Origin: JAJDTT01 sp022827025
GTDB taxonomy: Bacteria; Acidobacteriota; UBA6911; RPQK01; JAJDTT01
DNA length: 64,000 nucleotides
Assembly: GCA_965203535.1 (NCBI GenBank)
Contig: OZ241897.1
Coordinates: 1,612,001 to 1,676,000, forward strand
Direction: 5' to 3'
The notes beneath the pieces are model-generated. The model was not told the DNA's origin and made no database searches. It saw only the letters and a program-made list of their open reading frames with translations. Both the position numbers and the translations under genes were made by a program. Positions 1-8,064 of this stretch are shown piece by piece; the first letter of the stretch is position 1; every line of letters begins with the position of its first letter.

Positions 1-2
1 GC

Positions 3-1214
3 GGCATGAGCCACGTCGACACCCTGGATTACAAACCCGAACTCTCCAGGCGAAACGGCAAGCCGTTCAATATGACGACCTTTTTCGGCCAGGCGGGCCA
101 CCTCTTCGGGAGTCCGTTCGAGTTCCGCCGGAATCGCGAGAGTGGACTGTGGGTGAGCAGCCTGCTGCCGAATTTGCGCGGTTGCGCCGACAAACTCACG
201 CTCATTCAGTCGATGGTTTCCAACAGCGCCAACCACATGCCCGCCGTGGCTCAGATGAACACCGGTTTTGCGCTGAGCGGCTTCCCCAGCATGGGCGCCT
301 GGATCAGCTACGGGCTGGGCACCGAGAACGAGGACCTGCCGGCGTTCGTCGTCCTGCCCGACCCCGCAGACCACCCTTGGGGAAGCGGCCTGCAATGGGG
401 ATCGTCATTCCTGCCCGCTTCCCACCAGGGAACACCGTTTCGGACCTCCGGCGACGCCTTGGCGGACCTGACCACTCCCGAGTCCGTCCCACCCGAGGGA
501 CGGCGTGCGAGCCTGGAATGGCTGGCGCGAATGAATCGCATCCACCAGCGGGAAAATCCGGGCGACAGCTCGTTGCAGGCGCGCATCAGCTCATACGAGC
601 TGGCGGCGCGGATGCAATTGAGCGTCCCCGAGATTGCCGATATCGAACGCGAGAGCGAGAGTACTCGCCGCCTCTACGGCCTCGACTCGAAAGAGACCGA
701 AGCGCTCGGCCGCCGCTGCCTGCTGGCGCGCCGCATGCTGGAGCGCGGAGTCCGGTTCGTTCAGGTGTATCACGGCGGCACCAAAAAAACCTGGGACGCC
801 CACTCCAGACTGGAGAGCCACCACACCAAAATGGCGCTGGAGTACGACCGTCCCGTCGCCGGCCTTCTCCAGGACCTGGATTCGCGCGGCATGCTGGAGG
901 ATACCCTCGTACTGGGAGTGACCGAGTTCGGCCGGACGCCCGTGGCCCAGGGAGGCACCCTGGGACGCGACCATCACCCCGAATGCTTCACCTGCTGGCT
1001 GGCCGGCGCCGGTCTCAAGCGGGGATTCATCTACGGAGCCTCAGACGAGCTGGGCTACAAGCCGGCGGAGAACCCCGTCACGATCTACGACTACCACGCC
1101 ACGGTCCTCCACCTGCTGGGGATCGACCACAAACGCCTCACCTACTACCACAACGGCATCGAACGCCGCCTGACCGACGTCCACGGCCGGGCCGTCACCG
1201 AATTGCTGGCGTAG
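3..1214 (+). CDS. DUF1501 domain-containing protein (5'-truncated by window edge)
   Basis: The reading frame is open to the left edge. The first residues (GMSHVDTLDYKPEL) match the place in DUF1501 proteins that normally follows a Tat signal and an FxxGGxSHxDTxDxKPxL-type motif, so about 50-70 N-terminal residues lie outside the window. The internal ATG at 6 is therefore not the true start. Later landmarks are VTEFGRTP and GRDHHPECFTCWLAGAG, typical of the family's alkaline-phosphatase-like C-terminal half. DUF1501 proteins are usually Tat-exported and encoded next to DUF1549/DUF1553 genes; the partner is presumably just upstream. Their reaction is unknown. The stop is a TAG that reads into the hairpin-rich sequence downstream (TAGGGGCGAC), a pattern repeated at other genes here. 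Family assignment is secure, function is not. Confidence 0.9.
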   Translation, partial: GMSHVDTLDYKPELSRRNGKPFNMTTFFGQAGHLFGSPFEFRRNRESGLWVSSLLPNLRGCADKLTLIQSMVSNSANHMPAVAQMNTGFALSGFPSMGAWISYGLGTENEDLPAFVVLPDPADHPWGSGLQWGSSFLPASHQGTPFRTSGDALADLTTPESVPPEGRRASLEWLARMNRIHQRENPGDSSLQARISSYELAARMQLSVPEIADIERESESTRRLYGLDSKETEALGRRCLLARRMLERGVRFVQVYHGGTKKTWDAHSRLESHHTKMALEYDRPVAGLLQDLDSRGMLEDTLVLGVTEFGRTPVAQGGTLGRDHHPECFTCWLAGAGLKRGFIYGASDELGYKPAENPVTIYDYHATVLHLLGIDHKRLTYYHNGIERRLTDVHGRAVTELLA

Positions 1215-1223
1215 GGGCGACAT

Positions 1224-1445
1224 GGAGCGGCGTGTTTCACGCGCCGACTGGGAACGGCGTCTTATAGGCGCCGTTCGCGGCGACTTTACAGTCGCCGGGA
1301 GCGGGATGTTATAGACGCCGACCAGGGGGGTAGGGGGGACGGTAGTCTCCCCTGTACGATTTGGTATTTGGTCAAGCGAGGAGCAGGCGCCTGAAAGACG
1401 CCCCTCCATGACGCCTCTTCTGAGAAAACATGGGGCACCCTCGGA
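1224..1445. repeat. Cluster of short intergenic hairpins after the DUF1501 gene
   Basis: There is no gene in 1215-1619. The stretch carries consecutive imperfect dyads with short asymmetric loops: GGCGTCTTATAGGCGCC, GGCGACTTTACAGTCGCC, a GGGGGAC/GTCTCCCC dyad near 1335-1350, and GGCGCCTGAAAGACGCC at 1386-1402. The last unit recurs exactly at 30226-30242. All follow one design: a 4-7 bp G/C stem around a 3-8 nt loop. They could act as bidirectional terminators, RNA 3'-end stabilisers or REP-like repeats; the sequence alone does not decide. Confidence 0.8.
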
Positions 1446-1622
1446 GGGGGGACATTCTTGTCCCCCTCTTCGCCGCCGTTGCCTTCGCTGGGCTCCGGTG
1501 GGGCCGGAGTTGGGCGAATAGGAGGGGGGACTTTCAGTCCCCCCGAGGGAGTGGGGGTAGGAAAACCCCCACTCCTTTGCTCGCAGGATTTCACCGGACC
1601 GGGGCCGGTGGGGGAGCTCCTA
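1446..1622. repeat. Composite multi-hairpin element, copy 1
   Basis: Five dyads lie in a row: GGGGACATTCTTGTCCCC, CTCCGGTGGGGCCGGAG, GGGGGACTTTCAGTCCCCC, a 10-bp stem GGAGTGGGGG/CCCCCACTCC around TAGGAAAA, and ACCGG/CCGGT. It ends GGGGGAGCTCCTA, whose complement TAGGAGCTCC provides a minus-strand TAG stop. The same order recurs at 2035, 2580, 33744 and 58681. The 58681 copy shares even the leading TGTCCCCCTCTTCGCCGC segment. Confidence 0.9.
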
Positions 1623-2022
1623 AAAATCGTAGCGCAGGCCGAACTGGACTTGGCGGGCGTCGCCGGCGCTGCGGATGGTTCCGAACGCCGCCGAGCCGAA
1701 GCTGGTATTGGGATTCCCGAAATTCACGTGGTTGAAGGCGTTGAAGAGCTCGACGCGGAACTGCACCCGCTGTTCTTCAGCCACATAAAAGTCCTTGTAC
1801 AGGGAAATGTCCCAAAGCTGCAGTCCCGGTCCCACGATCGTCCCCGTTCCGGCATTCCCAAACGTATACGCGGCGGTCCGCGCGAAGAACCTGTCTCCCG
1901 CGTTGAAGAACTGGTTAATCATCTGGTCCCGGGACGAGTGGCCCAGGTTGTTGGGATTGCGCAGCAGGTTGGGACGGGTTCCTCCGGCATTCGAAGCATT
2001 GAAGATATCCCTGGGCGTCAGA
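1620..2022 (-). pseudogene. TonB receptor C-terminal fragment (distal duplicate)
   Basis: It encodes the same C-terminal segment as the full receptor (from NASNAGG through MINQFFN to the final YDF-stop), with a few substitutions such as NAGDRFF for NTGDRFF. The upstream part of the gene is missing because the segment abuts the neighbouring duplicate at 2023. It keeps an open frame and a TAG stop inside the hairpin element, but has no start signal or export sequence, so it is very unlikely to make a functional beta-barrel. Confidence 0.85.
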
Positions 2023-2034
2023 GTTGCCTTCGCT

Positions 2035-2167
2035 GGGCTCCGGTGGGGCCGGAGTTGGGCGAATAGGAGGGGGGACTTTCAGTCCCCCCGAAGGAGTGGG
2101 GGTAGGAAAACCCCCACTCCTTTGCTCGCAGGATTTCACCGGACCGGGGCCGGTGGGGGAGCTCCTA
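2035..2167. repeat. Composite multi-hairpin element, copy 2
   Basis: Near-identical to the main body of copy 1 (CTCCGGTGGGGCCGGAG through GAGCTCCTA). It lies inside the second tandem 545-bp unit and supplies the TAG stop of the proximal receptor fragment. Confidence 0.9.
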
Positions 2168-2567
2168 AAAGTCGTAGCGCAGGCCGAACTGGACCTGGCG
2201 GGCGTCGCCGGCGCTGCGGATGGTTCCGAACGCTGCCGAGCCGAAGCTGGTATTGGGATTCCCGAAATTCACGTGGTTGAAGGCGTTGAACAGCTCGACG
2301 CGAAACTGAACCCGCTGTTCTTCAGCCACATAAAAGTCCTTGTACAGTGAAATGTCCCAAAGCTGCAGTCCCGGACCCACGATCGTCCCCGTACCGGCAT
2401 TGCCGAAAGTGAACGCGGCGGTCCGCGCGAAGAACCGGTCTCCCGTGTTGAAGAACTGGTTAATCATCTGATCCCGGGAGGAGTGGCCCAGGTTGTTGGG
2501 ATTGCGCAGCAGGTTGGGACGGGTTCCTCCGGCATTCGAAGCATTGAAGATATCTCTGGGCGTCAGA
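2165..2567 (-). pseudogene. TonB receptor C-terminal fragment (proximal duplicate)
   Basis: A second truncated duplicate of the receptor's last ~134 codons, 546 bp from the true gene end. The frame is open from the junction at 2567 to TAG at 2165-2167. It is nearly identical to the intact C-terminus, so the duplication looks recent or is being homogenised by recombination. There is no start codon context or signal peptide. Confidence 0.85.
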
Positions 2568-2579
2568 GTTGCCTTCGCT

Positions 2580-2713
2580 GGGCTCCGGTGGGGCCGGAGT
2601 TGGGAGAATAGGAGGGGGGACTTTCCAGTCCCCCCGTGGGAGTGGGGGTAGGAAAACCCCCACTCCTTTTCACGCAGGATTTCACCGGACCGGGGCCGGT
2701 GGGGGAGCTCCTA
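2580..2713. repeat. Composite multi-hairpin element, copy 3
   Basis: Same hairpin order as copy 1, lying directly at the 3' end of the intact TonB receptor. The receptor's stop codon (CTA at 2711-2713 on plus, TAG on minus) is the first triplet of the element's TAGGAGCTCC end. Confidence 0.9.
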
Positions 2714-5700
2714 AAAATCGTAGCGCAGGCCGAACTGGACTTGGCGGGCGTCGCCGGCGCTGCGGATGGTTCCGAACGCCGCCGAGCCGAAGCTGGTATT
2801 GGGATTCCCGAAATTCACGTGGTTGAAGGCGTTGAACATCTCGACGCGGAACTGAATCCGCTGTTCTTCGGCCACGTAGAAATCCTTGTACAGAGAAATG
2901 TCCCAAAGCTGCAGTCCCGGCCCCACGATCGTACCCGTTCCGGCGTTGCCGAAGGTGAACGGGGCAGTCCGTGCGAAGAACCTGTCTCCCGTGTTGAAGA
3001 ACTGGTTAATCATCTGGTCCCGGGACGAGTGGCCCAGGTTGTTGGGATTGCGCAGCAGGTTGGGACGGGTTCCTCCGGCATTCGAAGCATTGAAGATATC
3101 TCTGGGCGTCAGAAACGCTCCGGTTTGGAAGGTGCCGATGCCACCCAGTTTCCAGCCGCCGAAGATCAGGTCGGCCGTTCGTCCGATGTCGCCGCCCAGA
3201 GGCCTCCCCCGCCCGAAGGGCAACTGGTAGACCCAACTGATGGACGCGAGGTGACGGGTGTCGTACCTGGTGGGACCGGTGTCCGCCTTCCAGTTCCGGT
3301 TCCAGTCGCGAATCGGCTGGCCTTCCCAGAGCTGGGGTCCGGCGATGGAGGTGCCCAGGACTTTTCCCCAACTGTAGGCGCCCAGGAGCATGAGTCCGTC
3401 CGGTCCCATCTCTTTGCGCAGTTTGACCTGAAGCGCATTGTAGTTGCTGGTGCCCCAGTTGACCGGACCGCTGATCCCGGACAGGTCGCAGATGCCGGCG
3501 TTGCGGCAGAGCGCCCTGCGCTCTGCCGTGGGCTCGGGACCGGGATAGGGATTGTTGAGGCCGAAATTGAACACGTTCTTGCGGCCCGCGTTCCCGACAT
3601 AGGCGACTTCGACTCCCATGGAGGGAAGCAACTCCCGGTCGAGGCTGAGAGAGTACTGCTGCAGATAGGGGGTCCGGTTGTCGCGGATCAGGCCCCGGCC
3701 TCCCGTGGCGGGCACGACGGTGGTCCCGAAGGGGCTTCCGAAACTGATGGCGGGAACGTCCCGGTCGCTGGAGATGCTGGTCGGCGGCACCCAGGGCCGG
3801 CCCAGCCCCATGGTGATGGGGATGTCCAGGACCTGCCAACTGTAGAAGACGCCGTATCCGGCCCGGAGCACCGTCCTGTTGTCGCCGAACAGGCGCCAGG
3901 CAAGGCCGACCCGCGGACCCCAGTCGTTCATTTCAGACCCGCCGACTTTCTGCAGACTGCGGTCGTAGTTGAACTCGTCGTTGGTGACCGCATTGCTGGG
4001 CGTGCCGGGCAGGGTCGGAATCGACTCTGCAAACACCCATTGGCCGGATGCGATGTCGATGCCGGTGATCCGGTTCTCCGCGTCATACGGGCGCTGCCAG
4101 ATCTCGTACCGCACGCCCAGATTCAGGGTGAGGTCCGGATGCACGTGCCAGTCATCCTGGAGGAAGAACATCCACCAGGTCTGCTTGGTATTGAGCTGCA
4201 GAAGAGCGCCATTTATGCCGGAACTGGTGACCGCTCCCAGCAGGTAGTCGGCCCAGGCATTGAACTGATCTCCGGGGGCTCCGACACTGGCGACGCTGAA
4301 TCGGGGCGAGAAACTGATGATGCCCCGGCTGTTGGCCTCGAACGCCATGTCCATGGCGTTGCGAATGACTTCGATCCCGACCTTCCAGGAATGGTTGCCC
4401 TGAACCTTGTTCAAAGTGTTCGAGTACACGTAGTTGTTGTAGGGATTGTCCAACGGCGCGAAGGTGTCGTCGGCGATGGTTCTCCAGCCGCTGATGTTGA
4501 TGGTCGGTATTCCCGCCTTCTGCCGGTCGGGGGCCACTCCCGTGATGCCCGCCCCTTCGAAGAATTCGGGTCCGGTGACGGCGCCCCGGCTGCCGCCCTG
4601 CACGTAGAGGTCCGGCAGCGTGGTCTCGTTGTCCCGAATCTGGTGATACTGGCTGAACCCGAAGTTGAAGGAGTTGATGGTGGTGGGGCTGAAAGTGTGC
4701 GTCCACCCCAACTTGTGATTTTCGCCGTTCAGGTCCTGATTCTGCCGAAACCCGACGAGGGGTGTCGTGCTGCCCCGCGGCTGCGGCTCCAGGAACTTGC
4801 GGTCCTGGTAGGTGAAGCGGAAGGTGATGGCGTCATTGTCGGAAAAGTCGCGATCGTAACGAATCGAGTACTGGTCCTTGTCCCGAATCCGATCCGGACT
4901 GGCGACATAGTTCCCCGAGAATCCCGCAGTCGTCGGATCGGGGAAGAACTGGTTGATGAACTTCGCCTGCTGCGTGATGCGGTCGTTGGGAATGATGTTG
5001 TTGGGGAACGGTTGCCGCAGGCCGGTCTCGGGATCCAGCGTGGCCGGGTCGTAGATGCAACCCTTGTTGTTGCTATGGTCCATGCAGTTTGTGCCGGGCG
5101 CCAGCAGGCTCGAGAAGTCGCCGTTCCTTATCGCCGCCGGGGGAACGCTGATGGGAACGGTCAAACCCCGAGCGGCCCGCTGTCCTTCGTAGTTGAAGAA
5201 GAAGAAATCGTCCTCCGAGCCCGGAATATGTCCGCCGAACGAGCCTCCGAACTGGCTCCGGCGGAACTCGGGAATTCTCCTGGCGAAGAAGTTCCGGGCC
5301 TCGTGGTTGTCGTTTCGGTGGAACATGTAGAGGGCGCCGTGGTAGTCGAGCGAACCGCGTTTGGTGACGATGTTGATCTGGGCTCCGCCGCTGCGGCCGA
5401 ATTCGGCGTCATAGACATTGGTCTGGATCTTGAACTCCTGGATCAGGTCGATGCTGGGGGAGAAGTTCATGCGGGCGGCGCCGCTCTCCTGATTCATGAC
5501 GCCGTCGACCATGGTGTTGTTGGAATGGTCGGACATCCCGTTGGCGGAGATGCTGCCGCCGCTGTATTCCATGTATCCGACGGTGGTCCTCTGGACTCCC
5601 GGCGTCAGTTCCGCCAACTGCAGGAACTGGCGCCCGTTCAACGGCAGCTCCAGCACCTTCTCCCGCTCGATGACTTCGCCCACCGTCGCCTGGTCGGTGG

Positions 5701-6097
5701 CGATGATGGGAGTGACCCCCTGAACGGTCACCTCGTCCGCCACCTCGCCCACCTCCAGCTCCACGTCGATTCGCGCCCGCTGGTCCACCTGGAGGATGAT
5801 TCCCTGGACGGTCTTGGGCTTGAAGCCGGGCAGCAGGGCCCGAACCGAGTACTCGCCGGGGTCGAGATTCACGATCCGGTAGTTGCCATCCTCGCCGGTG
5901 ACCATGAGCCGGGTGACGCCGGTCCCGGTGGCGGTGACCTCCACCTCGGCGCCCGGCATGACGGCGCCGGTCTGGTCGGTAATGGTGCCGAGAATGACAC
6001 CCTTGCTGACCTGGGCCATAGAAACGGTATTTAGTGCGAGCCCAAAGGCGAACGCGACGGCCAACACGCAAAGTGATCTGGTGGTTCGAATCTTCAT
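2711..6097 (-). CDS. TonB-dependent receptor, Oar-like, with carboxypeptidase-regulatory-like domain
   Basis: A protein of 1128 residues, the usual size for Acidobacteriota Oar-like outer-membrane receptors. A signal peptide of about 28 residues (cleavage likely after SMA) precedes a CarboxypepD_reg-like domain at ~30-120 (GTITDQTGAVMPGAEVEVT, DPGEYSVRALLPGFK). A plug domain follows at ~120-260 (LPLNGRQFLQLAELTPGV, MVDGVMN, GAQINIVTKRG), then a long beta-barrel ending in an aromatic YDF terminus. The start has a good site, AGGAG about 8 nt before ATG. Such receptors import large substrates with TonB energy; the ligand cannot be read from sequence. It stands alone on the minus strand. Three AGTTCCAC boxes lie just upstream of the gene. 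Its 3' end is tandemly triplicated downstream and its stop lies in a repeat element. Confidence 0.93.
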   Translation of the reverse strand: MKIRTTRSLCVLAVAFAFGLALNTVSMAQVSKGVILGTITDQTGAVMPGAEVEVTATGTGVTRLMVTGEDGNYRIVNLDPGEYSVRALLPGFKPKTVQGIILQVDQRARIDVELEVGEVADEVTVQGVTPIIATDQATVGEVIEREKVLELPLNGRQFLQLAELTPGVQRTTVGYMEYSGGSISANGMSDHSNNTMVDGVMNQESGAARMNFSPSIDLIQEFKIQTNVYDAEFGRSGGAQINIVTKRGSLDYHGALYMFHRNDNHEARNFFARRIPEFRRSQFGGSFGGHIPGSEDDFFFFNYEGQRAARGLTVPISVPPAAIRNGDFSSLLAPGTNCMDHSNNKGCIYDPATLDPETGLRQPFPNNIIPNDRITQQAKFINQFFPDPTTAGFSGNYVASPDRIRDKDQYSIRYDRDFSDNDAITFRFTYQDRKFLEPQPRGSTTPLVGFRQNQDLNGENHKLGWTHTFSPTTINSFNFGFSQYHQIRDNETTLPDLYVQGGSRGAVTGPEFFEGAGITGVAPDRQKAGIPTINISGWRTIADDTFAPLDNPYNNYVYSNTLNKVQGNHSWKVGIEVIRNAMDMAFEANSRGIISFSPRFSVASVGAPGDQFNAWADYLLGAVTSSGINGALLQLNTKQTWWMFFLQDDWHVHPDLTLNLGVRYEIWQRPYDAENRITGIDIASGQWVFAESIPTLPGTPSNAVTNDEFNYDRSLQKVGGSEMNDWGPRVGLAWRLFGDNRTVLRAGYGVFYSWQVLDIPITMGLGRPWVPPTSISSDRDVPAISFGSPFGTTVVPATGGRGLIRDNRTPYLQQYSLSLDRELLPSMGVEVAYVGNAGRKNVFNFGLNNPYPGPEPTAERRALCRNAGICDLSGISGPVNWGTSNYNALQVKLRKEMGPDGLMLLGAYSWGKVLGTSIAGPQLWEGQPIRDWNRNWKADTGPTRYDTRHLASISWVYQLPFGRGRPLGGDIGRTADLIFGGWKLGGIGTFQTGAFLTPRDIFNASNAGGTRPNLLRNPNNLGHSSRDQMINQFFNTGDRFFARTAPFTFGNAGTGTIVGPGLQLWDISLYKDFYVAEEQRIQFRVEMFNAFNHVNFGNPNTSFGSAAFGTIRSAGDARQVQFGLRYDF

Positions 6098-6144
6098 TGT
6101 GCGGCTCCTTCGGCAGGGGGCGTTGCACCCCTCTCATTGAGTGG

Positions 6145-6203
6145 AGTTCCACATACGGCAGGGTGGAACTTGACGCCAGGATTGTAAGCAATGCAAGTTC
6201 CAC
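6145..6203. promoter_or_regulatory. Candidate operator: three AGTTCCAC boxes upstream of the TonB receptor
   Basis: AGTTCCAC (6145-6152) and its exact complement GTGGAACT (6163-6170) form an 8-bp inverted repeat with a 10-bp spacer. A third AGTTCCAC is at 6196-6203. Two of the three extend to CAAGTTCCAC. They lie 48-106 bp upstream of the receptor start codon, where a repressor or activator would bind. The rest of the gene-free interval 6098-6423 shows only the receptor's ribosome binding site and no convincing ORF. The regulator is unknown. Confidence 0.45.
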
Positions 6204-6423
6204 TGTCCAGAGAGCCCCCGGTCAATTCCGTTAATTCATTGGTAATATTGGAGTTAGGAACTCGAAGCACGAATCGTCTGCCGCGCTCGGGCAGGCAACT
6301 GTCCAATAATTGAGACTGGACCACCAAAGGACTTCAGCTTATTGGACTGAAACGCCCCTCCCCGGATGCCTGCGTGCTGACCCGGACACACTCACGGGAG
6401 GAAACGAATGGCGGCTCCGCGGT

Positions 6424-8055
6424 TCACTCCGCGGCGCGGGTGACGGTGAGGAAGCGATCCATGGGCACGTCCACCAGGACTTGTTCCCTGCCGTCCGGCC
6501 ACCGGACCAGCAGCCGGTCGAGACGTTCGGCGGGTCCCAAGCCGAAGTGCAGACGGAGGTCGTTTTGCGAGAGGTAGCTCCCACCGCTTCGAACCTCCCG
6601 AGTCAGCTTGCGGCCCGGGATGACCGCCGTGACCCGGGCTCCGATGGCCGGTTCGTTGGGACTCCTCCCCACCAGCCGGACCGTCAGCCAGTGGCCCTTT
6701 CGAGTCGTGTCGTTGCGGAGAATGGTGGGGGAATCGTCCACGTTGTTGACCACCACGTCGACGTCGCCGTCGTTGTCCAGATCGCCGAACGCGGCCCCGC
6801 GGCTGGACTTGGCCAATGCCAGGCCCGGACCTGCGGAAACCAGTTCCTGGAATCTTCCCGACCCCGTATTGAGGAACAACTGGTTGCGCTGTGCATAGCG
6901 CTCGTCCCAATCGCGTTCCTCCACCTGGGGATAGGTGTGACCGTTGGCGACAAAGAGGTCCTGGTCCCCGTCGGAGTCGATGTCGAAGAATTGCGTGCCC
7001 CAAGCGACGAACGGAAAACTCGGCCGCCCCAGGCCGATCTGGGGACTCAGGTCGGAAAAGAGGTTCCCTGCCGTGCCCTTGTAGACGGCGTTGTACTCCC
7101 GCGAGAAGTTGGTCACCACGATATCCGGGTTCCCGTCCGCATCGACGTCGCCGATGTCCACACCCATGCAGGCCTGAGTCTGGCCGTCCCACCCGACGGC
7201 GACTCCGCTCAGCAGCCCTGACTCCTCGAAACCGCCCCGGCCGTCGTTCAGGTAGAGGTAGTTGGGAGTCCGGTCGTTGGCGACGAAGAGATCGAGGTCC
7301 GCGTCGTTGTCGATATCGGTCCAGATGACGCCCAGGCCGTAGTACATCGCTCCGTCGGCGACGCCGGCCGCATGGGATACGTCGGTGAAGGTGCCGTCGC
7401 CGTTGTTTCGGTAGAGAAAATCGGGCGCCCCTTTGAGTCCCCGGGGCCCGCACCCCACGCGCAGTCCGTAGTAGTTGCAGACCCGGTCCTTCCGGCTGGG
7501 GTCCGTATGCTCGACGGCGACGTAGTTGGCCACGAAGAGGTCCAGGTCCCCGTCGCCGTCGTAGTCGGCGAATGCGGTCCCCGTGCTGAACCGGGGACAC
7601 GAGACTCCGGCCCGCTGCGCGACGTCGGTGAACGTCCCGTCCCCGTTGTTGCGATAGAGCCGGTTGGGTCCCAGATTGGTGACGTAGAGGTCCAGGTTCC
7701 CGTCGCCGTCGTAGTCTCCCGCGCAAGCGCCCATGCTCCATCCCCGATGTCCGACCCCCGCCGATTCGGTGACGTCGGAGAACGTACCGTCGCCGTTGTT
7801 GCGATAGAGCCGGTTGCCGTGCGAATTGGACACAACGGCGGCCGGACCGGTCAGCAGATAGATGTCGAGCCAGCCGTCACGGTCGTAGTCCAGGAGGGCG
7901 ACGCCGCTCCCGATCTGCTCCCGGATGTTGGTTTTCCCGGATGAGCCGGCCCCGTGCTTCCAGCGGATTCCGCTAGCCGAGGTCGCGTCGGTCAGGAGAA
8001 CTTCCGGCTCCGGTCCCAGTCCGATCAGAAGTGCGAATATGCCGAGGAATCCCAT
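6424..8055 (-). CDS. CRTAC1-family FG-GAP/ASPIC-UnbV repeat protein
   Basis: A protein of 543 residues. It opens with a short hydrophobic stretch (MGFLGIFALLIGLG). About seven FG-GAP/VCBS repeats follow, of the form DYDGDGxLDLYVxNxGPNRLYRNNGDGTF, a calcium-binding pattern in a seven-bladed propeller. An ASPIC/UnbV domain ends the protein (RSGGSYLSQNDLRLHFGLG ... VRWPDG, ~460-530). Homologues are secreted and common in Acidobacteriota and Planctomycetes, but biochemically uncharacterised. An insertion sequence ends only 10 bp upstream of the start codon. The original promoter has therefore been displaced, and the weak AAGGTG ribosome site partly uses the IS terminus. The short signal-like N-terminus may be what remains of a longer one, so the start is less certain than the family. 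Confidence 0.88.
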   Translation of the reverse strand: MGFLGIFALLIGLGPEPEVLLTDATSASGIRWKHGAGSSGKTNIREQIGSGVALLDYDRDGWLDIYLLTGPAAVVSNSHGNRLYRNNGDGTFSDVTESAGVGHRGWSMGACAGDYDGDGNLDLYVTNLGPNRLYRNNGDGTFTDVAQRAGVSCPRFSTGTAFADYDGDGDLDLFVANYVAVEHTDPSRKDRVCNYYGLRVGCGPRGLKGAPDFLYRNNGDGTFTDVSHAAGVADGAMYYGLGVIWTDIDNDADLDLFVANDRTPNYLYLNDGRGGFEESGLLSGVAVGWDGQTQACMGVDIGDVDADGNPDIVVTNFSREYNAVYKGTAGNLFSDLSPQIGLGRPSFPFVAWGTQFFDIDSDGDQDLFVANGHTYPQVEERDWDERYAQRNQLFLNTGSGRFQELVSAGPGLALAKSSRGAAFGDLDNDGDVDVVVNNVDDSPTILRNDTTRKGHWLTVRLVGRSPNEPAIGARVTAVIPGRKLTREVRSGGSYLSQNDLRLHFGLGPAERLDRLLVRWPDGREQVLVDVPMDRFLTVTRAAE

Positions 8056-8064
8056 TGCCGCACC

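Larger units (their letters stand above)
1478..3113. repeat. Three tandem 545-bp copies of a TonB receptor 3' end
   Basis: The segment starting GTTGCCTTCGCTGGGCTC begins at 1478, 2023 and 2568, a period of 545 bp. Each unit holds the composite hairpin element followed by the last ~134 codons of the minus-strand TonB receptor, and ends at GGCGTCAGA. After the third unit the sequence runs on into the intact receptor (from 3114). The copies differ at a small number of bases. The first two units are thus downstream duplications of the gene's 3' end, with the junction at the edge of the hairpin element. Confidence 0.93.

Noticed and set aside
2636..6034. 1132-codon open frame on the plus strand opposite the TonB receptor
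   Set aside because: It is the antisense frame of a high-GC gene; the minus-strand product has signal peptide, plug and barrel, while the plus product has no recognisable domain and no ribosome site.
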